Counted from the stretch's first letter, positions 51,341 through 62,205 are shown. The stretch: DNA of 64,000 nt from Alicyclobacillus kakegawensis NBRC 103104 (GCF_001552655.1 NZ_BCRP01000007.1:62001-126000); one strand, 5' to 3'. Numbers and translations: made by a program. Notes: generated from the letters alone by a model not told the origin.

Positions 51341-52156
51341 TCAGAGGGACCTGTGCCACCAGGAAAAACTGCCCACGATGACCAGATTGGCCAGCACACC
51401 CCAAAAACACACCACCGCATACCACGCGAGGCGACGGCCCCCCCAGCCGCGCCGTACACGCAGCAGGAGATAGACCCCGTACATGAACCAGAGCACAACG
51501 GTGGCGATAATTTTAGGGTCCTGCACGGGGACGCGGCCCAAGCGCAGTTCCCCCCACACGACACCTAGGACCATCGCCGACAGCAACAGCGGAAAACCCA
51601 CAAGAACGCCGACAAAGGTCAACTGGTCCAGGTGTTCCAGGGAACCCAGCCGGAAATACCAGCCATTCCACCTGCGCTGCCGCAAGCACCACTCCTGCAC
51701 AAGATACATGACGGCAAACACGAACGCAAAGGAGAAGGCGGCGTAGCTCGCCACCGCCAAAACGACGTGTAAGACCAACAAGTCTCCGCTACCCGTCGGG
51801 TATGGAAGCGGCCGCGGGTACACAAACAGGTCTACAACCACCAGCACGAAGCCGACCGCGTTGGCGAAGAACAGGATCAGGTCGAAACGAAAGACACTGT
51901 CGACCACCAAAGCCACCAACAGGATCAACCAGGACAGCAGGAGCAACGAATCAAAGGAACTGTACACAGGCACCCTTTTCAACGCAGACAGGCGCTGCCA
52001 GAGCAACGCCGTCTCAAGCACAAACACCCCAAACAACAAAACCAGCGCCGTTCGGTTGACGAGCCGGCGCGGCCGCATCGCGTCCACAAAGAAGAGCATG
52101 AGACTCAGGGCGTAGATTACCGTCAGGGCGTCAAACAGAAGCCGCAGGCTAGACAC
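51341..52156 (-). CDS. hemX: HemX / cytochrome c assembly family membrane protein
   Basis: A 271-residue protein with eight hydrophobic helices and the CcsA-type core (LHVVLAVASYAAFSFAFVFA; WGELRLGR; VVLWFMYGVYLLLRV). The conserved tryptophan-rich loop of true CcsA is only partly seen (VVWGELRL). Bacillus HemX lowers HemA levels post-transcriptionally; the same role is inferred from its place between hemA and hemC. The GTG at 52156 is used. Confidence 0.85.
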   Translation of the reverse strand: MSSLRLLFDALTVIYALSLMLFFVDAMRPRRLVNRTALVLLFGVFVLETALLWQRLSALKRVPVYSSFDSLLLLSWLILLVALVVDSVFRFDLILFFANAVGFVLVVVDLFVYPRPLPYPTGSGDLLVLHVVLAVASYAAFSFAFVFAVMYLVQEWCLRQRRWNGWYFRLGSLEHLDQLTFVGVLVGFPLLLSAMVLGVVWGELRLGRVPVQDPKIIATVVLWFMYGVYLLLRVRRGWGGRRLAWYAVVCFWGVLANLVIVGSFSWWHRSL

Positions 52157-52167
52157 GGCCGACCATC

Positions 52168-53586
52168 CTAACGGAGCACGGGGTGCAGTGAGGAATCGGT
52201 CGTGGCGCGGCTAGGCTTGGCCATCGCTTCGCTCCATCGCTGGACAAAATCAGCGAAGGTCAAGCGAGCGGACCCGTTCGCGTCACTCTCCAGCATGACC
52301 TGCCTCCCAAACTCCGCCAAGTCCTCGTCCGCAATCCCAAACAACCGGGCAAAGACCTCCATATGTCTCGTTCCCCCGGGATGTGCGGACAACTCCTTCA
52401 TGTTGCGAATCGGGTCGCGCAAGAGCTGGTTGACGATGCTCATCGTGTGCTTTTGAATCAGCTTCCACTCCCGTTCTTCCAACTCGGGAAGCTTGTTCCG
52501 CAGGCTCTCCATCACGCTCGCCTGAATGGACTCGCCCTTGGCTCGAATGGCCGCGATGACGGGCACCACCTCTTGCTCGGACAGCCAGCGCGAATACGCC
52601 TGCAGGCTTTCGGCAATCATTCCACGCACAATGTCGGCCTGACGTTCCCGTTCCCGCCGATTCGCCGTCACCACACCCTGCAGATCGTCGATGTCATAAA
52701 GGTACACATGATCCAGTCCGCGCACCCTCTCATCGATGTCGCGGGGCACCGCGATATCCAGCAGCAACAGTGGACGCGGTCGGTGTCCGGTCGCGCGCCG
52801 TACCATCTCCACCGATACCACCGGCTCCGATGCCCCCGTGGAGGAGATGACCACGTCAGCCCGGGCCAGTTCCCGCTCAAGTGCGCTCCACGGGGCCGCC
52901 ATCGCGCCGACACGTTCCGCGAGTTCCTGCGCTTTCTCCATCGTGCGATTGACCACAATCAGACGCTTCGCATCGTGGGCGGCCAGGTGCTGCAGCGTGA
53001 GTTCTCCCGTTTGCCCGGCCCCGATGACCAACACGCGTTTGTCATGCAGGGAACCAAACACCTTGCGGGCCAACTGCACCGCTGCATAGCTCACCGAGAC
53101 CGGCAGTTGCCCAACACGGGTCTCTGTCTGTGCCCGCTTGCCCAGCTGCAGAGCCATTTCAAACATGCGGTTGAGCATCATGCCCGTATTGCCAGCCTCT
53201 TTCGCTGCCAGAAAGGCCAACCGCACCTGCCCGAGAATCTGGGTTTCTCCCAGCACCATCGAGTCCAACCCAGCGGCCACCTCCATCAGGTGGGTGACCG
53301 CCTCGGCGCCATGGTGGACATAGACATGCTGCAACATGTCGGACTTATCCAGCCCGGCCCGCCGGGCCAACCAGGTTATCAAGAAATCCTCGCCCGCTTT
53401 GTACGAGCTGACCACCGCGTAAACCTCGGTGCGATTGCAAGTGGAGACAATGGCACTCTCCAGGAGAGTGCTTCGCTCCAACAGCTCGGCCAGCGCATCA
53501 GCCAACTCGGCGTCCCCGATGCTCACCCGTTCACGCAGCGCCACCGGGGCTGTGCGGTGATTCAAACCAAGGCCGAGGATGTGCAT
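52168..53586 (-). CDS. hemA: Glutamyl-tRNA reductase
   Basis: A 472-residue NADPH-dependent enzyme that reduces glutamyl-tRNA to glutamate-1-semialdehyde, the first step of C5 haem synthesis. GLNHRTAPVALRERVS starts the catalytic domain and the catalytic Cys lies in IVSTCNRTEVYAVV. LVIGAGQTGELTLQHLA is the NADPH-binding loop and SSTGASEPV follows. The C-terminal dimerisation domain is rich in charged helices. The ATG at 53586 has GGTG 7 nt upstream. First gene of the operon, with its own promoter. Confidence 0.97.
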   Translation of the reverse strand: MHILGLGLNHRTAPVALRERVSIGDAELADALAELLERSTLLESAIVSTCNRTEVYAVVSSYKAGEDFLITWLARRAGLDKSDMLQHVYVHHGAEAVTHLMEVAAGLDSMVLGETQILGQVRLAFLAAKEAGNTGMMLNRMFEMALQLGKRAQTETRVGQLPVSVSYAAVQLARKVFGSLHDKRVLVIGAGQTGELTLQHLAAHDAKRLIVVNRTMEKAQELAERVGAMAAPWSALERELARADVVISSTGASEPVVSVEMVRRATGHRPRPLLLLDIAVPRDIDERVRGLDHVYLYDIDDLQGVVTANRRERERQADIVRGMIAESLQAYSRWLSEQEVVPVIAAIRAKGESIQASVMESLRNKLPELEEREWKLIQKHTMSIVNQLLRDPIRNMKELSAHPGGTRHMEVFARLFGIADEDLAEFGRQVMLESDANGSARLTFADFVQRWSEAMAKPSRATTDSSLHPVLR

Positions 53587-53649
53587 TCCCAATCACCAGA
53601 TCTCTCTTGAATGTCGCGCAGACCGAACGGCCTGCCTTGGCTCGCCCTC

Positions 53650-53655
53650 ATTATA
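53650..53655 (-). promoter_or_regulatory. Promoter of the hem operon (extended -10)
   Basis: TGATATAAT on the minus strand is an extended -10 with a perfect TATAAT (53650-53655), overlapping the engB stop. It lies 64 nt before hemA. The -35 is poor. Confidence 0.6.
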
Positions 53656-54270
53656 TCACCCGTCCGCAGGATCCGTGGATGGACGATCCGTGACACCCAA
53701 GTCATCTTCCAGGACCGCCCAAAGGGCATCGATGCCCGTATTCTTCTCAGCGGAAACGGGCAACACGTCCCAGGGAGAATCCAGCTCGCGACGAATCCGC
53801 GCCGGGGCCTGCATCCATTCGGACCGCTTGACCTTGTCCGCCTTGGTGGCCACGATGAGCGTCGGCAGCCCAAGATCCAGCAACCAGCGATGCATCGCCC
53901 GGTCGTCGCGAGACGGGTTGTGGCGAATGTCCACCAGGTGCAGCACGCGGACAAGCGGATCGCGCCGCTCCAGATACGTGTGAATCATGCGCTGAAACGT
54001 GGCCCGCTCACTCTTGCCGACCGCCGCATAGCCGTACCCAGGCAAGTCGGCAAATCGAAATCTTTCATTGACGCGATAGAAATTGATCTGCTGGGTCTTC
54101 CCCGGCTTGCTGGAGACGCGCGCCAGATGGCGCCGGCCAAGCAGCCGATTGAGCAGGGAAGACTTCCCGACATTGCTGCGGCCGACAAACGCAAACTCGG
54201 GCAATCCGTCGGCCGGCCACTGCGCCGGCCGCACGGCACTCAATTCGAAAGCGAGCGAGCGGATCTTCAT
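53656..54270 (-). CDS. ysxC: Ribosome biogenesis GTPase YsxC (EngB)
   Basis: A 204-residue essential GTPase in late 50S assembly. G1 is [17 protein letters not shown]2 [13 protein letters not shown]3 [13 protein letters not shown]4 [10 protein letters not shown], all intact. The start is ATG at 54270, overlapping the lon stop (ATGA). The order lon-ysxC-hemA matches Bacillus. Confidence 0.96.
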   Translation of the reverse strand: MKIRSLAFELSAVRPAQWPADGLPEFAFVGRSNVGKSSLLNRLLGRRHLARVSSKPGKTQQINFYRVNERFRFADLPGYGYAAVGKSERATFQRMIHTYLERRDPLVRVLHLVDIRHNPSRDDRAMHRWLLDLGLPTLIVATKADKVKRSEWMQAPARIRRELDSPWDVLPVSAEKNTGIDALWAVLEDDLGVTDRPSTDPADG

Positions 54271-56687
54271 TGATGCGTCTGCTCCCCTTCCGCCGATTCC
54301 TGGACCAAGGACGCGATGAACGCGTGCTCTGGGTCAAACGCAGCCTCGCCTCGCGAGAGGGGCGGAATGAGCGCAGCCTCCAGCACCTCGTCCATATGCC
54401 GAACCATGTGCAGCGTCAGGTCCTTGCGCACCGAATCCGGGATGTCGCGCAGGTCTCGCTCGTTCTCCTTGGGAAACAGAACGGTTTGAATGCCCGCCCG
54501 GTGGGCGGCCAGCACTTTCTCTTTCAGACCGCCAATCGGCAGCACGCGCCCCCGCAGGGTTACCTCGCCCGTCATGGCAACCAGCCTGGAGACGGGACGA
54601 TTGGTCAGTGCCGACGCGATAGCCGTGGCGATAGTGATGCCGGCAGAAGGTCCGTCCTTGGGGATGGCTCCCTCGGGGACGTGAATGTGAATGTCGACGC
54701 GCTCCAGGAAGTCGCTGGATATGTCCAGAACCCGGGCGCGCGAGCGGACATAGGTGAGCGCGGTTTGGGCACTCTCCTTCATCACGTCGCCCAAGTGCCC
54801 GGTCAAAACCAGCTGACCACGGCCCGGAACGACCGAGACCTCCACGGTCAAGGTATCGCCGCCTGCGGCCGTCCAGGCTAGACCGGTCACGACCCCGACT
54901 TCATCCCGCTCCTCAATGCGTCCAAACCGGTACGCGGGCGGCCCCAGATAGGCCTGCAGCAGGGACTCGCTCACCACCACCCGTTTTTTCCCGCCGCCGG
55001 CAATTTCCCGCGCGGCCTTGCGGCAAACAGCGGCGAGCAGCCGGTCCAATTGACGCACGCCGGCCTCCCGCGTGTATCCCCGAATCAGCGACTGGAGCAC
55101 CGCATCCCCTACCCGCAGCCGGTCCCCAGACAGGGCGTGATTTCGTTTCTGTTTCGGCAGCAGGTGATGCCTGGCAATTTTTAGTTTTTCCCATTCGGTG
55201 TAACCGGAGAGTTGAATGACCTCCATCCGATCCCGCAAGGGACCGGGAACCTGATAGATGTCGTTGGCGGTGGTGATGAACAGGACGTCCGACAGATCAA
55301 ACGGAATCTCTATGTAGTGGTCGGAAAACGAATGGTTTTGCTCGGGATCCAGCACCTCTAGCATGGCTGAAGCTGGATCACCGCGAAAATCGCTCGCCAT
55401 CTTGTCGATCTCGTCGAGCAAAAACACAGGGTTGCGTACGCCGGCCTGTTTCATGCCCTGGAGAATGCGCCCCGGCAGGGCTCCGATATACGTCCTGCGG
55501 TGTCCACGAATTTCCGCCTCGTCGCGCACTCCTCCCAGCGACACACGCACAAAGGGTCGCTTTAGCGATTCCGCAATGGACCGAGCAAGGGATGTCTTCC
55601 CCACTCCGGGCGGCCCATACAGGCAGATGATGGGACCCCGCTGTTGATCGGTCAGCTTCTGAACGGCCAGGAATTCCAGGATCCGCTCCTTCACCCTCTC
55701 CAATCCGTAGTGTTGTTCGTTCAGCACCCGTTCCGCCCGGCGCAAATCAACGACCGATTCGGCCGTGTCCAGCCACGGCAGCGCCAGCAGCCAATCGATG
55801 TACGTGCGCGCCACCGTGCCCTCGGCGGCGGCCGTAGGGATGCGCTCCAGCCTGTCGATCTCCTTTTCCACACGCTGCCGCACGCTTTCGGGCAGCGCCC
55901 GCTGCTCAAGCTTCTCGCGCAGTTCTTCAATCTCGGCTGTCCGTCCGTTCTGATCCCCCAGTTCCTTTTGAATCGCCTTCATCTGCTCGCGCAGGTAATA
56001 CTCCTTCTGCGTGCGCTCCATTTGCTTGCGCACGCGCTGGTGTATGGCGCGCTCCAGCTCGAGGACCTCGCGCTCGTCAGACAGGATGCCGAGCAGTTTC
56101 TCCAGGCGCAGTTTGACATCAATGGTCTCCAACAGCACCTGCTTGTCCCGGATCTTAAGCGGCAGATGAGAAGCCACCGTGTCGGCCAACCGACTGGGGT
56201 CCTCGATGTCGAGGACGGCGGAAAATGTATCCTCATCGATTTTTTTCGACAGCTTCACGTATTGTTCAAACTGCTGGGTCACCGACCGAATCAACGCCTG
56301 CATCTCCGATGTGGTCGCGTCCACCGGGGGCTCCGTCAACGCATCCACCCGCACCTCAAACCATGGGTCCTCGCGCGTAAACTGGACGATGCGTACCCGC
56401 TGCACCCCGACGACAAACGCCCGAATGGTTCCGTTGGGCAGCTTCATCAACTGCTTGATTTCTACCAGGGTACCCGTGCGGTACAGATCATCCGCGGTCG
56501 GATCGTCCATTTGACCATCCTTCTGAGAAGCCAACACCATCCGGTGGTCCGACGCGGCGGAACGCTCCAGCGCCTTTACGGATTTGTCCCTTCCGACATC
56601 GAAATGCAGCACCATTCCTGGATAGACCAGCAATCCCCGCAGGGGCAACAACGGAAGCAGCTCTTGTGCATCCCCGTATGCGCTCAA
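54267..56687 (-). CDS. lon: ATP-dependent protease LonA
   Basis: An 806-residue Lon protease. It has the N-terminal Lon domain ([17 protein letters not shown]), a coiled-coil hinge, an AAA module with Walker [19 protein letters not shown] near residue 355 and Walker [15 protein letters not shown], and the protease domain with catalytic Ser in [14 protein letters not shown] and Lys in [15 protein letters not shown]. It degrades misfolded and regulatory proteins. The start is TTG at 56687, with GGAGGTGG 4 nt upstream. The TAAAAT promoter lies in the gap before lonB. Confidence 0.97.
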   Translation of the reverse strand: MSAYGDAQELLPLLPLRGLLVYPGMVLHFDVGRDKSVKALERSAASDHRMVLASQKDGQMDDPTADDLYRTGTLVEIKQLMKLPNGTIRAFVVGVQRVRIVQFTREDPWFEVRVDALTEPPVDATTSEMQALIRSVTQQFEQYVKLSKKIDEDTFSAVLDIEDPSRLADTVASHLPLKIRDKQVLLETIDVKLRLEKLLGILSDEREVLELERAIHQRVRKQMERTQKEYYLREQMKAIQKELGDQNGRTAEIEELREKLEQRALPESVRQRVEKEIDRLERIPTAAAEGTVARTYIDWLLALPWLDTAESVVDLRRAERVLNEQHYGLERVKERILEFLAVQKLTDQQRGPIICLYGPPGVGKTSLARSIAESLKRPFVRVSLGGVRDEAEIRGHRRTYIGALPGRILQGMKQAGVRNPVFLLDEIDKMASDFRGDPASAMLEVLDPEQNHSFSDHYIEIPFDLSDVLFITTANDIYQVPGPLRDRMEVIQLSGYTEWEKLKIARHHLLPKQKRNHALSGDRLRVGDAVLQSLIRGYTREAGVRQLDRLLAAVCRKAAREIAGGGKKRVVVSESLLQAYLGPPAYRFGRIEERDEVGVVTGLAWTAAGGDTLTVEVSVVPGRGQLVLTGHLGDVMKESAQTALTYVRSRARVLDISSDFLERVDIHIHVPEGAIPKDGPSAGITIATAIASALTNRPVSRLVAMTGEVTLRGRVLPIGGLKEKVLAAHRAGIQTVLFPKENERDLRDIPDSVRKDLTLHMVRHMDEVLEAALIPPLSRGEAAFDPEHAFIASLVQESAEGEQTHQ

Positions 56688-56777
56688 CGTCCCACCTCCG
56701 CGATTGCACCGCCTTCTCTAGGGTGGGTGAGCCGCGCAACCGGCGCGCGGCCCATCCATGCCACTCGATAGGAATTT

Positions 56778-56807
56778 ATTTTACTGAATCCACAGGGAGA
56801 AGTCTAA
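56778..56807 (-). promoter_or_regulatory. SigA-type promoter of lon, with leader hairpin
   Basis: TTAGAC (56802-56807) and TAAAAT (56778-56783) are spaced by 18 nt. The leader holds a GCCGCGC/GCGCGGC hairpin at 56731-56751 whose role is unknown. No CtsR or CIRCE box is seen. Confidence 0.55.
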
Positions 56808-56817
56808 CCGCGTCCCC

Positions 56818-58506
56818 TCAGGGAGCAGTCTGGACGGACGGAACGGCGGGATTGACAGACAACGGAGCCGGTTTTGCCGACAGGCTCAGGTCGACTCCAC
56901 CAACGAGCGCCAGCCGCAACACGTCTTCAAATCGCTCCACCGGAATCACCTTCAGGCCGTCCAGACGTTGAAACGATTCTTGCCAGTTGTCCTTGGGTAT
57001 CAGCACAATCTCGGCGCCGGCGTCCCTCGCTGCTTCAATCTTCACCGGGACGCCGCCCACGGGCCGAACCAGGCCGCGGATGGAGATCTCCCCCGTCATC
57101 GCCAGCTTGCTTAATACTGGGATCCCGCGCACCGCCGAATAAATGGCCGTCGCCATGGCAACCCCCGCACTCGGCCCATCCACCGGCACGCCGCCGGGGA
57201 AGTTGAGGTGAATGTGGTAGTTGGCCGCATCCAAGCCCGTCAGGCGCCGCAGCGCCGTCAGCACGTTGTCTACCGAAGCCCGAGCCATGGAGCGCCGCCT
57301 GACGGTCCGATCCCGGCCGCCCAACGTTTCCTCCTCCACCAATCCGGTTATCGTCAGCCGTCCCTCACCGGGCGCCGCTGGCACCGCCGTAGCCTCCAGT
57401 TCGAGCAGCGTCCCCGCGCCGGGGCCACAGACCGCCAGTCCGTTGACCACGCCAATCTGAGGCTGGTGCGCGACCTGGGTGTCTGGACGCGGGTTTAACT
57501 GGCTGAACTGCACCACCCACTGCACATCGCCCAAAGCGATGGATTGGCGGCCCTCGGTCAGCGCAATACCGCCGGCTGTCTGGACGATGTTCACTGCGTC
57601 GCGGCCGTTGGTCGCATATTTCGCTACCTCCTCCACCGCCTCATCCGGCATCGGTAAACCAATCTTGTCGCAAGCCTTGCGCACGATGCGGCGGATTTCG
57701 GGACGGGACAGCGGCCGAAAGAAAATCTCAAGGCAACGGGAGCGAATCGCGGGCGGGATGTCTTCCGGCAGCCGGGTGGTCGCCCCCACCAAGCGAAAAT
57801 CCGCCGGCAGACCATTTTGGAAGATGTCGTGCACGTGCGGCGGAATGTTGGTATCCTGGGAACTGTAATAGGCGCTTTCCAGAAACACCTTACGGTCTTC
57901 CAGCACCTTGAGCAGTTTGTTCATTTGAATCGGGTGCAGTTCCCCAATCTCGTCGATGAACAGCAACCCGCCATGCGCCTTGGTGACAGCACCCGGTTTG
58001 GGCTGGGGAATGCCGGCCATCCCCATGGCACCCGCTCCCTGATAAATGGGATCATGGACGGAGCCGATGAGCGGATCTGCAATCCCCCGTTCGTCAAAAC
58101 GGGCCGTGGTGGCATCCAGCTCAATGAATTTCGCGTCACCTTGAAACGGCGACGCAGGGTTCTTCTTCGCCTCCTCCAGGATGACCCGGGCGGCGGCTGT
58201 CTTGCCCACCCCAGGCGGGCCGTAAATCAAGACATGTTGAGGATTCGGACCGCACAGGGCTGCCCGCAAAGCCCGCAATCCGTCTTCCTGGCCCACGATG
58301 TCGTCCAGTGAACTGGGACGCGTTTTTTCTGCCAGCGGTTCCGTCAACGAGATGGCCCGCAGTTTCTTGAGCTTGTCAAGCTCCTTGCGGGACTCCCGCT
58401 CGATCGCGTGCCGGCTGTGGTTTTGGGTCTTCAACAGGTTCCAAAAATACAACCCGATAACCACAGCAAAGAAGAGTTGGATTACGGCCAGGATGGTGGC
58501 GCTCAT
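56818..58506 (-). CDS. lonB: Membrane-anchored ATP-dependent protease LonB
   Basis: A 562-residue Lon homologue. It has an N-terminal membrane helix (ILAVIQLFFAVVIGLYFWNL), an AAA module with Walker [19 protein letters not shown] near residue 90 and Walker B GLLFIDEIGELHPIQ, then the protease domain with Ser in DGPSAGVAMATAIYSA and Lys in VGGVPVKIEAARDAG. In Bacillus LonB is a forespore (SigF) protease. It lies between clpX and lon. The ATG at 58506 has GGGAGGGG 6-8 nt upstream. Confidence 0.95.
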   Translation of the reverse strand: MSATILAVIQLFFAVVIGLYFWNLLKTQNHSRHAIERESRKELDKLKKLRAISLTEPLAEKTRPSSLDDIVGQEDGLRALRAALCGPNPQHVLIYGPPGVGKTAAARVILEEAKKNPASPFQGDAKFIELDATTARFDERGIADPLIGSVHDPIYQGAGAMGMAGIPQPKPGAVTKAHGGLLFIDEIGELHPIQMNKLLKVLEDRKVFLESAYYSSQDTNIPPHVHDIFQNGLPADFRLVGATTRLPEDIPPAIRSRCLEIFFRPLSRPEIRRIVRKACDKIGLPMPDEAVEEVAKYATNGRDAVNIVQTAGGIALTEGRQSIALGDVQWVVQFSQLNPRPDTQVAHQPQIGVVNGLAVCGPGAGTLLELEATAVPAAPGEGRLTITGLVEEETLGGRDRTVRRRSMARASVDNVLTALRRLTGLDAANYHIHLNFPGGVPVDGPSAGVAMATAIYSAVRGIPVLSKLAMTGEISIRGLVRPVGGVPVKIEAARDAGAEIVLIPKDNWQESFQRLDGLKVIPVERFEDVLRLALVGGVDLSLSAKPAPLSVNPAVPSVQTAP

Positions 58507-58569
58507 CGATGACCCCTCCCTTGTAAAAAACACCGATGCAACCAGTATTCCCGGCCCTATCCGGACGTA

Positions 58570-58609
58570 AACAAAACGATGGCGCCCGACTCATCGTCAG
58601 GCGCCATCG
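58570..58609 (-). terminator. Terminator after clpX
   Basis: GATGGCGCC/GGCGCCATC with a 13-nt loop is followed by GTTTTGTTTAC on the minus strand. It separates clpX from lonB, which must then have its own promoter. Confidence 0.85.
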
Positions 58610-58697
58610 CACCGCTCCTCTATATTTCTACATTTCACCATTTTCACCGCCGCGGTTTCGCAAAGAGCTCCTACCGGACCAAAAGGCGTTCATGACG

Positions 58698-59975
58698 TCA
58701 CGCGGTTTCCTCGGACGTGCGCACAATCTGGGAGAGTTTCCCATCCTTCCCGATAAGCACGGGACCTTGCTCACGAGTGACCGCCTCTTTGGTGATAAGG
58801 CACCTCTGCACATCGTCCCGCGCCGGCAACTCGTACATCACGTCCAGCATAATCCCTTCAATGATGGATCGGAGACCGCGCGCCCCGGTTCCCCGCTTGA
58901 TGGCTTCCCTGGCAATGCTCGACAAAGCCTCGTCTTCGAACTCGAGCTTCACGCCGTCCATTTCCAACAGCTTCTGGTATTGCTTCACCAAGGCGTTCTT
59001 CGGTTCCACCAGGATCTGTTTCAACGCTTGTTCGTCCAATGCGGTCAAAGTGGTGACCACCGGCAAACGCCCTGTGAATTCGGGAATGAGCCCGAACTTC
59101 ATCAAATCCTCTGGCAGGACCTTGGACAGTATGTCCTCATCGGATCGCAGATCGACCGATTCTGTACGGTTCCCGAAGCCAATCACCTTGCGTCCCAAGC
59201 GACGCTTGATAATCGGCTCGATGCCGTCAAACGCGCCGCCGCAGACGAACAAGATGTTGGTCGTGTCGATTTGAATGAACTCCTGATGTGGATGCTTGCG
59301 GCCTCCCTGAGGAGGAACGCTCGCCACAGTGCCCTCCAGGATTTTCAACAAGGCCTGCTGGACGCCTTCGCCCGACACATCGCGGGTGATGGACGGATTT
59401 TCCGATTTGCGGGCAATCTTATCGATTTCATCGATGTAGATGATCCCGCGCTCCGCCTTCTCGACATCGTAATCGGCTGCCTGGATAAGCTTGAGCAGAA
59501 TGTTCTCGACGTCTTCGCCCACATACCCCGCTTCGGTCAACGTGGTTGCGTCCGCAATCGCAAACGGCACGTTCAAGATGCGGGCCAGCGTCTGCGCGAG
59601 CAGCGTCTTCCCGCTGCCAGTGGGCCCAATGAGCAAAATGTTGCTCTTGGCTAATTCCACATCATCGTTCTTCGCGGCCCCCGAGTTGATCCGTTTGTAG
59701 TGATTGTAAACCGCCACCGACAGCGATTTTTTGGCATTCTCCTGGCCAATCACGTACTGATCCAGGATTTCCTTGATCTCCGTCGGCTTCGGGATGTCCT
59801 TGAGCTCGAACTCCTCGTCCTCACCCAACTGCTCCTCGACAATTTCATTGCACAGCTCAATGCATTCGTCACAGATATACACACCAGGACCGGCCACCAG
59901 TTTGCGCACTTGCTCCTGGGTCTTCCCGCAGAAAGAGCACTTCAGTTGGCCCTTTTCCTCGTTGAACTTGAACAT
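58698..59975 (-). CDS. clpX: ATP-dependent Clp protease ATP-binding subunit ClpX
   Basis: A 425-residue AAA+ unfoldase. The N-terminal zinc finger is [19 protein letters not shown] ... CDECIELC. Walker A is [18 protein letters not shown] near residue 120, Walker [15 protein letters not shown], and the ClpP-binding IGF loop is VIGFGN. It feeds substrates to ClpP, encoded upstream. The start is ATG at 59975, with GAGGGAGGGA upstream. Confidence 0.98.
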   Translation of the reverse strand: MFKFNEEKGQLKCSFCGKTQEQVRKLVAGPGVYICDECIELCNEIVEEQLGEDEEFELKDIPKPTEIKEILDQYVIGQENAKKSLSVAVYNHYKRINSGAAKNDDVELAKSNILLIGPTGSGKTLLAQTLARILNVPFAIADATTLTEAGYVGEDVENILLKLIQAADYDVEKAERGIIYIDEIDKIARKSENPSITRDVSGEGVQQALLKILEGTVASVPPQGGRKHPHQEFIQIDTTNILFVCGGAFDGIEPIIKRRLGRKVIGFGNRTESVDLRSDEDILSKVLPEDLMKFGLIPEFTGRLPVVTTLTALDEQALKQILVEPKNALVKQYQKLLEMDGVKLEFEDEALSSIAREAIKRGTGARGLRSIIEGIMLDVMYELPARDDVQRCLITKEAVTREQGPVLIGKDGKLSQIVRTSEETA

Positions 59976-60070
59976 CGCAATCCCTCCCTCTGGCTAAGTG
60001 TTCGACAACGGAGGGTCAAGTCACGCGATCGACCGCTTCCGAATGCAAGAACGGCAACTTCCCGGCCTCC

Positions 60071-60664
60071 TCATACCTGCAGGCCCGCGCCTGGAAGCAC
60101 CTCGTCGATAATGCCGTAGGCCTTGGCTTCAGCTGCGGACAGGAAGTTGTCACGGTCGGTATCCTGCTCCACCTGTTCAAAAGGTTTCCCCGTGTGATGC
60201 GCCAAAATCCGGTTGAGCTTTTCCTTGGTCTTCAAAATCCAATCGGCATGAATCTTGATATCTGACGCCTGTCCTTGAACGCCGCCCAAGGGCTGGTGAA
60301 TCATGACCTCGCTGTTTGGCAGCGCGTAGCGCTTGCCTTTGGCGCCAGCCGCCAGCAGGAATGCCCCCATGCTGGCCGCCAGGCCAACGCACATGGTGGA
60401 AACATCCGGTTTGATGTGCTGCATTGTATCGTAAATCGCCAATCCGGCTGTCACAGAACCACCCGGGCTGTTGATGTACAGTTGGATGTCTCGGTCCGGA
60501 TCGTCCGCTGCCAAAAACAAAAGCTGCGCGACAATCGAATTGGCCACGTAGTCGTCAATTGGGGTCCCAAGGATGATAATCCGATCTCGAAGCAGCCTTG
60601 AGTAAATGTCATAGGACCGCTCGCCGCGGCTCGTCTGCTCGATGACAATGGGCGTCAAGCTCAT
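60071..60664 (-). CDS. clpP: ATP-dependent Clp protease proteolytic subunit ClpP
   Basis: A 197-residue serine protease. The catalytic triad is visible: Ser in [14 protein letters not shown], His in VMIHQPLGG, and Asp in [11 protein letters not shown]. The start is the ATG at 60664 (MSLTPIV), with GAAGGAGGG 7 nt upstream; the TTG at 60670 is less likely. It forms the degradative core for ClpX and other Clp ATPases. The 55 nt between the tig terminator and the start must hold its promoter, which I could not identify. Confidence 0.97.
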   Translation of the reverse strand: MSLTPIVIEQTSRGERSYDIYSRLLRDRIIILGTPIDDYVANSIVAQLLFLAADDPDRDIQLYINSPGGSVTAGLAIYDTMQHIKPDVSTMCVGLAASMGAFLLAAGAKGKRYALPNSEVMIHQPLGGVQGQASDIKIHADWILKTKEKLNRILAHHTGKPFEQVEQDTDRDNFLSAAEAKAYGIIDEVLPGAGLQV

Positions 60665-60719
60665 CGCCAAGCCCTCCTTCGCCGTTCCCTGCCCATGTAA
60701 CCGGGCCTGCGACTTTGAG

Positions 60720-60748
60720 AAAACAAGGCACGAATACGTGCCTTGTTT
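60720..60748 (-). terminator. Terminator after tig
   Basis: AAACAAGGCACG/CGTGCCTTGTTT, a perfect 12-bp stem with 4-nt loop, ends in TTT and TCTC on the minus strand. It lies between tig and clpP. Confidence 0.75.
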
Positions 60749-60778
60749 CCCCTGCTGTCATCGACATTGTACATCAAT

Positions 60779-62071
60779 TCACTTGCGAACGCTATTCTCA
60801 ACCAGGAAGGAAACCGTCTTGCGGGTCGTGAGGTCGTTGCGCAGCCCTGACAACCCCGGATCGCGCAGGGACAAAATCTGCTCCACGCGCTCCTGCTCGA
60901 CGCCGGCTGACTCCGCCATCTTCGCGACCTCCGCCTTCACTTCTTCATCCGTGGCGGTGAGACCTTCCTGCTCCGCAATCGCCTCCAGGACAAGGCTGGT
61001 GCGCACCCGCCGCTCCGCCGCCTCCCGGAACTGCTCACGCAGTTCATCCCGGGTCTGTCCTGTGAATTCCAGGTAGCCGTCCAACGGGATTTGCTGCATG
61101 GACAACTGCTCGGCAAAGTGCCCCAATTGATGGTCAATCTCGTGGTCAATCATCACGCTCGGAATATCAATCGTCGCATTGGCGGCTACCTTCTCGACCA
61201 CTTGATCTTCCAAATACCGCTGGTGATCTTGTTGCATCCTCTCCTCAAGGCGCTTGCGAACATCGGCGACGAATTCGTCCACCGTCTGAAAATCGCTGAT
61301 TTCTTGGACGAATTCGTCGTCCAAGTCCCGCAGGACCTTCCGCTTCATGTCATGGAGCACGACGTGGAACACAGCCTCCTTGCCAGCCAGCGCCTTGACA
61401 TGATAGTCCCCCGGAAAAGTAACGGTAATGTCCCGCTCCTCCGCCGGCTTCATACCAATTAACTGTTCCTCAAAGCCTTTGATGAACACACCAGAACCAA
61501 TTTCAAGCTGATAGTTTTCCGCTTCCCCGCCCTCAAACGGTTCCCCATCGACGGTGCCGCGGAAGTCGATGTTGACCAGGTCCCCCTGCTCGACCTCCCC
61601 GTCCTCCAGAACCTGAAGTTCGGCATGAGCCTTGCGGATGTTGGTCAATTCCTCTTCCAGCAATTCATCCGTCACTTCAAACGCCTTATCCTCCACCTCG
61701 ACGCCCTTATAGGGACCGAGGACCACCTCAGGTTTCACAGTGACCGTCGCCTTGAAAATGAACGGCTTCCCGGACTCCACCTGTACCACATCGACATCAG
61801 GCTGCGCCACCGGCTCAATCCCCGTCTCCTGCACCGCTTCATCGTAGGCGCGCGGTAAAAGGTACTCCACTGCGTCCTGGTACAGGGCCTCGACGCCGAA
61901 GCGCATCTCAAACACCTTGCGTGGAACCCTGCCCTTGCGAAAACCTGGAACGTTAACGCGTTTGACGACGCGTTTGAATGCATAGTCCAATGCTTCTGCA
62001 AATCGGTCGCTGGGAACTTCGACCTCCAGCACACCGACATTGGCTTCAGTTTTTTCCCATTTCGCTGTCAT
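60779..62071 (-). CDS. tig: Trigger factor
   Basis: A 430-residue ribosome-associated chaperone and prolyl isomerase. Seen are the ribosome-binding loop VPGFRKGRVPRKVFE near residue 45, the FKBP-type domain (EQGDLVNIDFRGTVDGEPF; SGVFIKGFEEQLIGM) and a long helical C-terminus. The ATG at 62071 has GGGGAGGA 7 nt upstream. The tig-clpP-clpX succession is widespread in bacteria. Its own promoter is 100 nt upstream. Confidence 0.97.
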   Translation of the reverse strand: MTAKWEKTEANVGVLEVEVPSDRFAEALDYAFKRVVKRVNVPGFRKGRVPRKVFEMRFGVEALYQDAVEYLLPRAYDEAVQETGIEPVAQPDVDVVQVESGKPFIFKATVTVKPEVVLGPYKGVEVEDKAFEVTDELLEEELTNIRKAHAELQVLEDGEVEQGDLVNIDFRGTVDGEPFEGGEAENYQLEIGSGVFIKGFEEQLIGMKPAEERDITVTFPGDYHVKALAGKEAVFHVVLHDMKRKVLRDLDDEFVQEISDFQTVDEFVADVRKRLEERMQQDHQRYLEDQVVEKVAANATIDIPSVMIDHEIDHQLGHFAEQLSMQQIPLDGYLEFTGQTRDELREQFREAAERRVRTSLVLEAIAEQEGLTATDEEVKAEVAKMAESAGVEQERVEQILSLRDPGLSGLRNDLTTRKTVSFLVENSVRK

Positions 62072-62177
62072 GCACGGTTCCTCCCCAAATCCTTCGGCCA
62101 ACAGCAGCCGCGGTCATTCTGCCAACCCTGCCTCCCACAAGCTGCACGCACGCCTGCAGGCAATCATAAGCCGTTTC

Positions 62178-62205
62178 ATTATACCATGTTCTACACGAGC
62201 GACAA
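62178..62205 (-). promoter_or_regulatory. SigA promoter of tig (perfect extended -10)
   Basis: TTGTCG (62200-62205) and TATAAT (62178-62183) are spaced by 16 nt, with TGG before the -10 (TGnTATAAT). Confidence 0.8.

Noticed and set aside
58507-58569. SigF promoter for lonB
   Set aside because: A forespore promoter is expected from Bacillus, but no convincing G-x-A-T-A / G-G-x-x-A pair with correct spacing was found in the 63 nt available.
60665-60719. CtsR operator before clpP
   Set aside because: No GGTCAAA-type heptad repeat is visible between the tig terminator and clpP.
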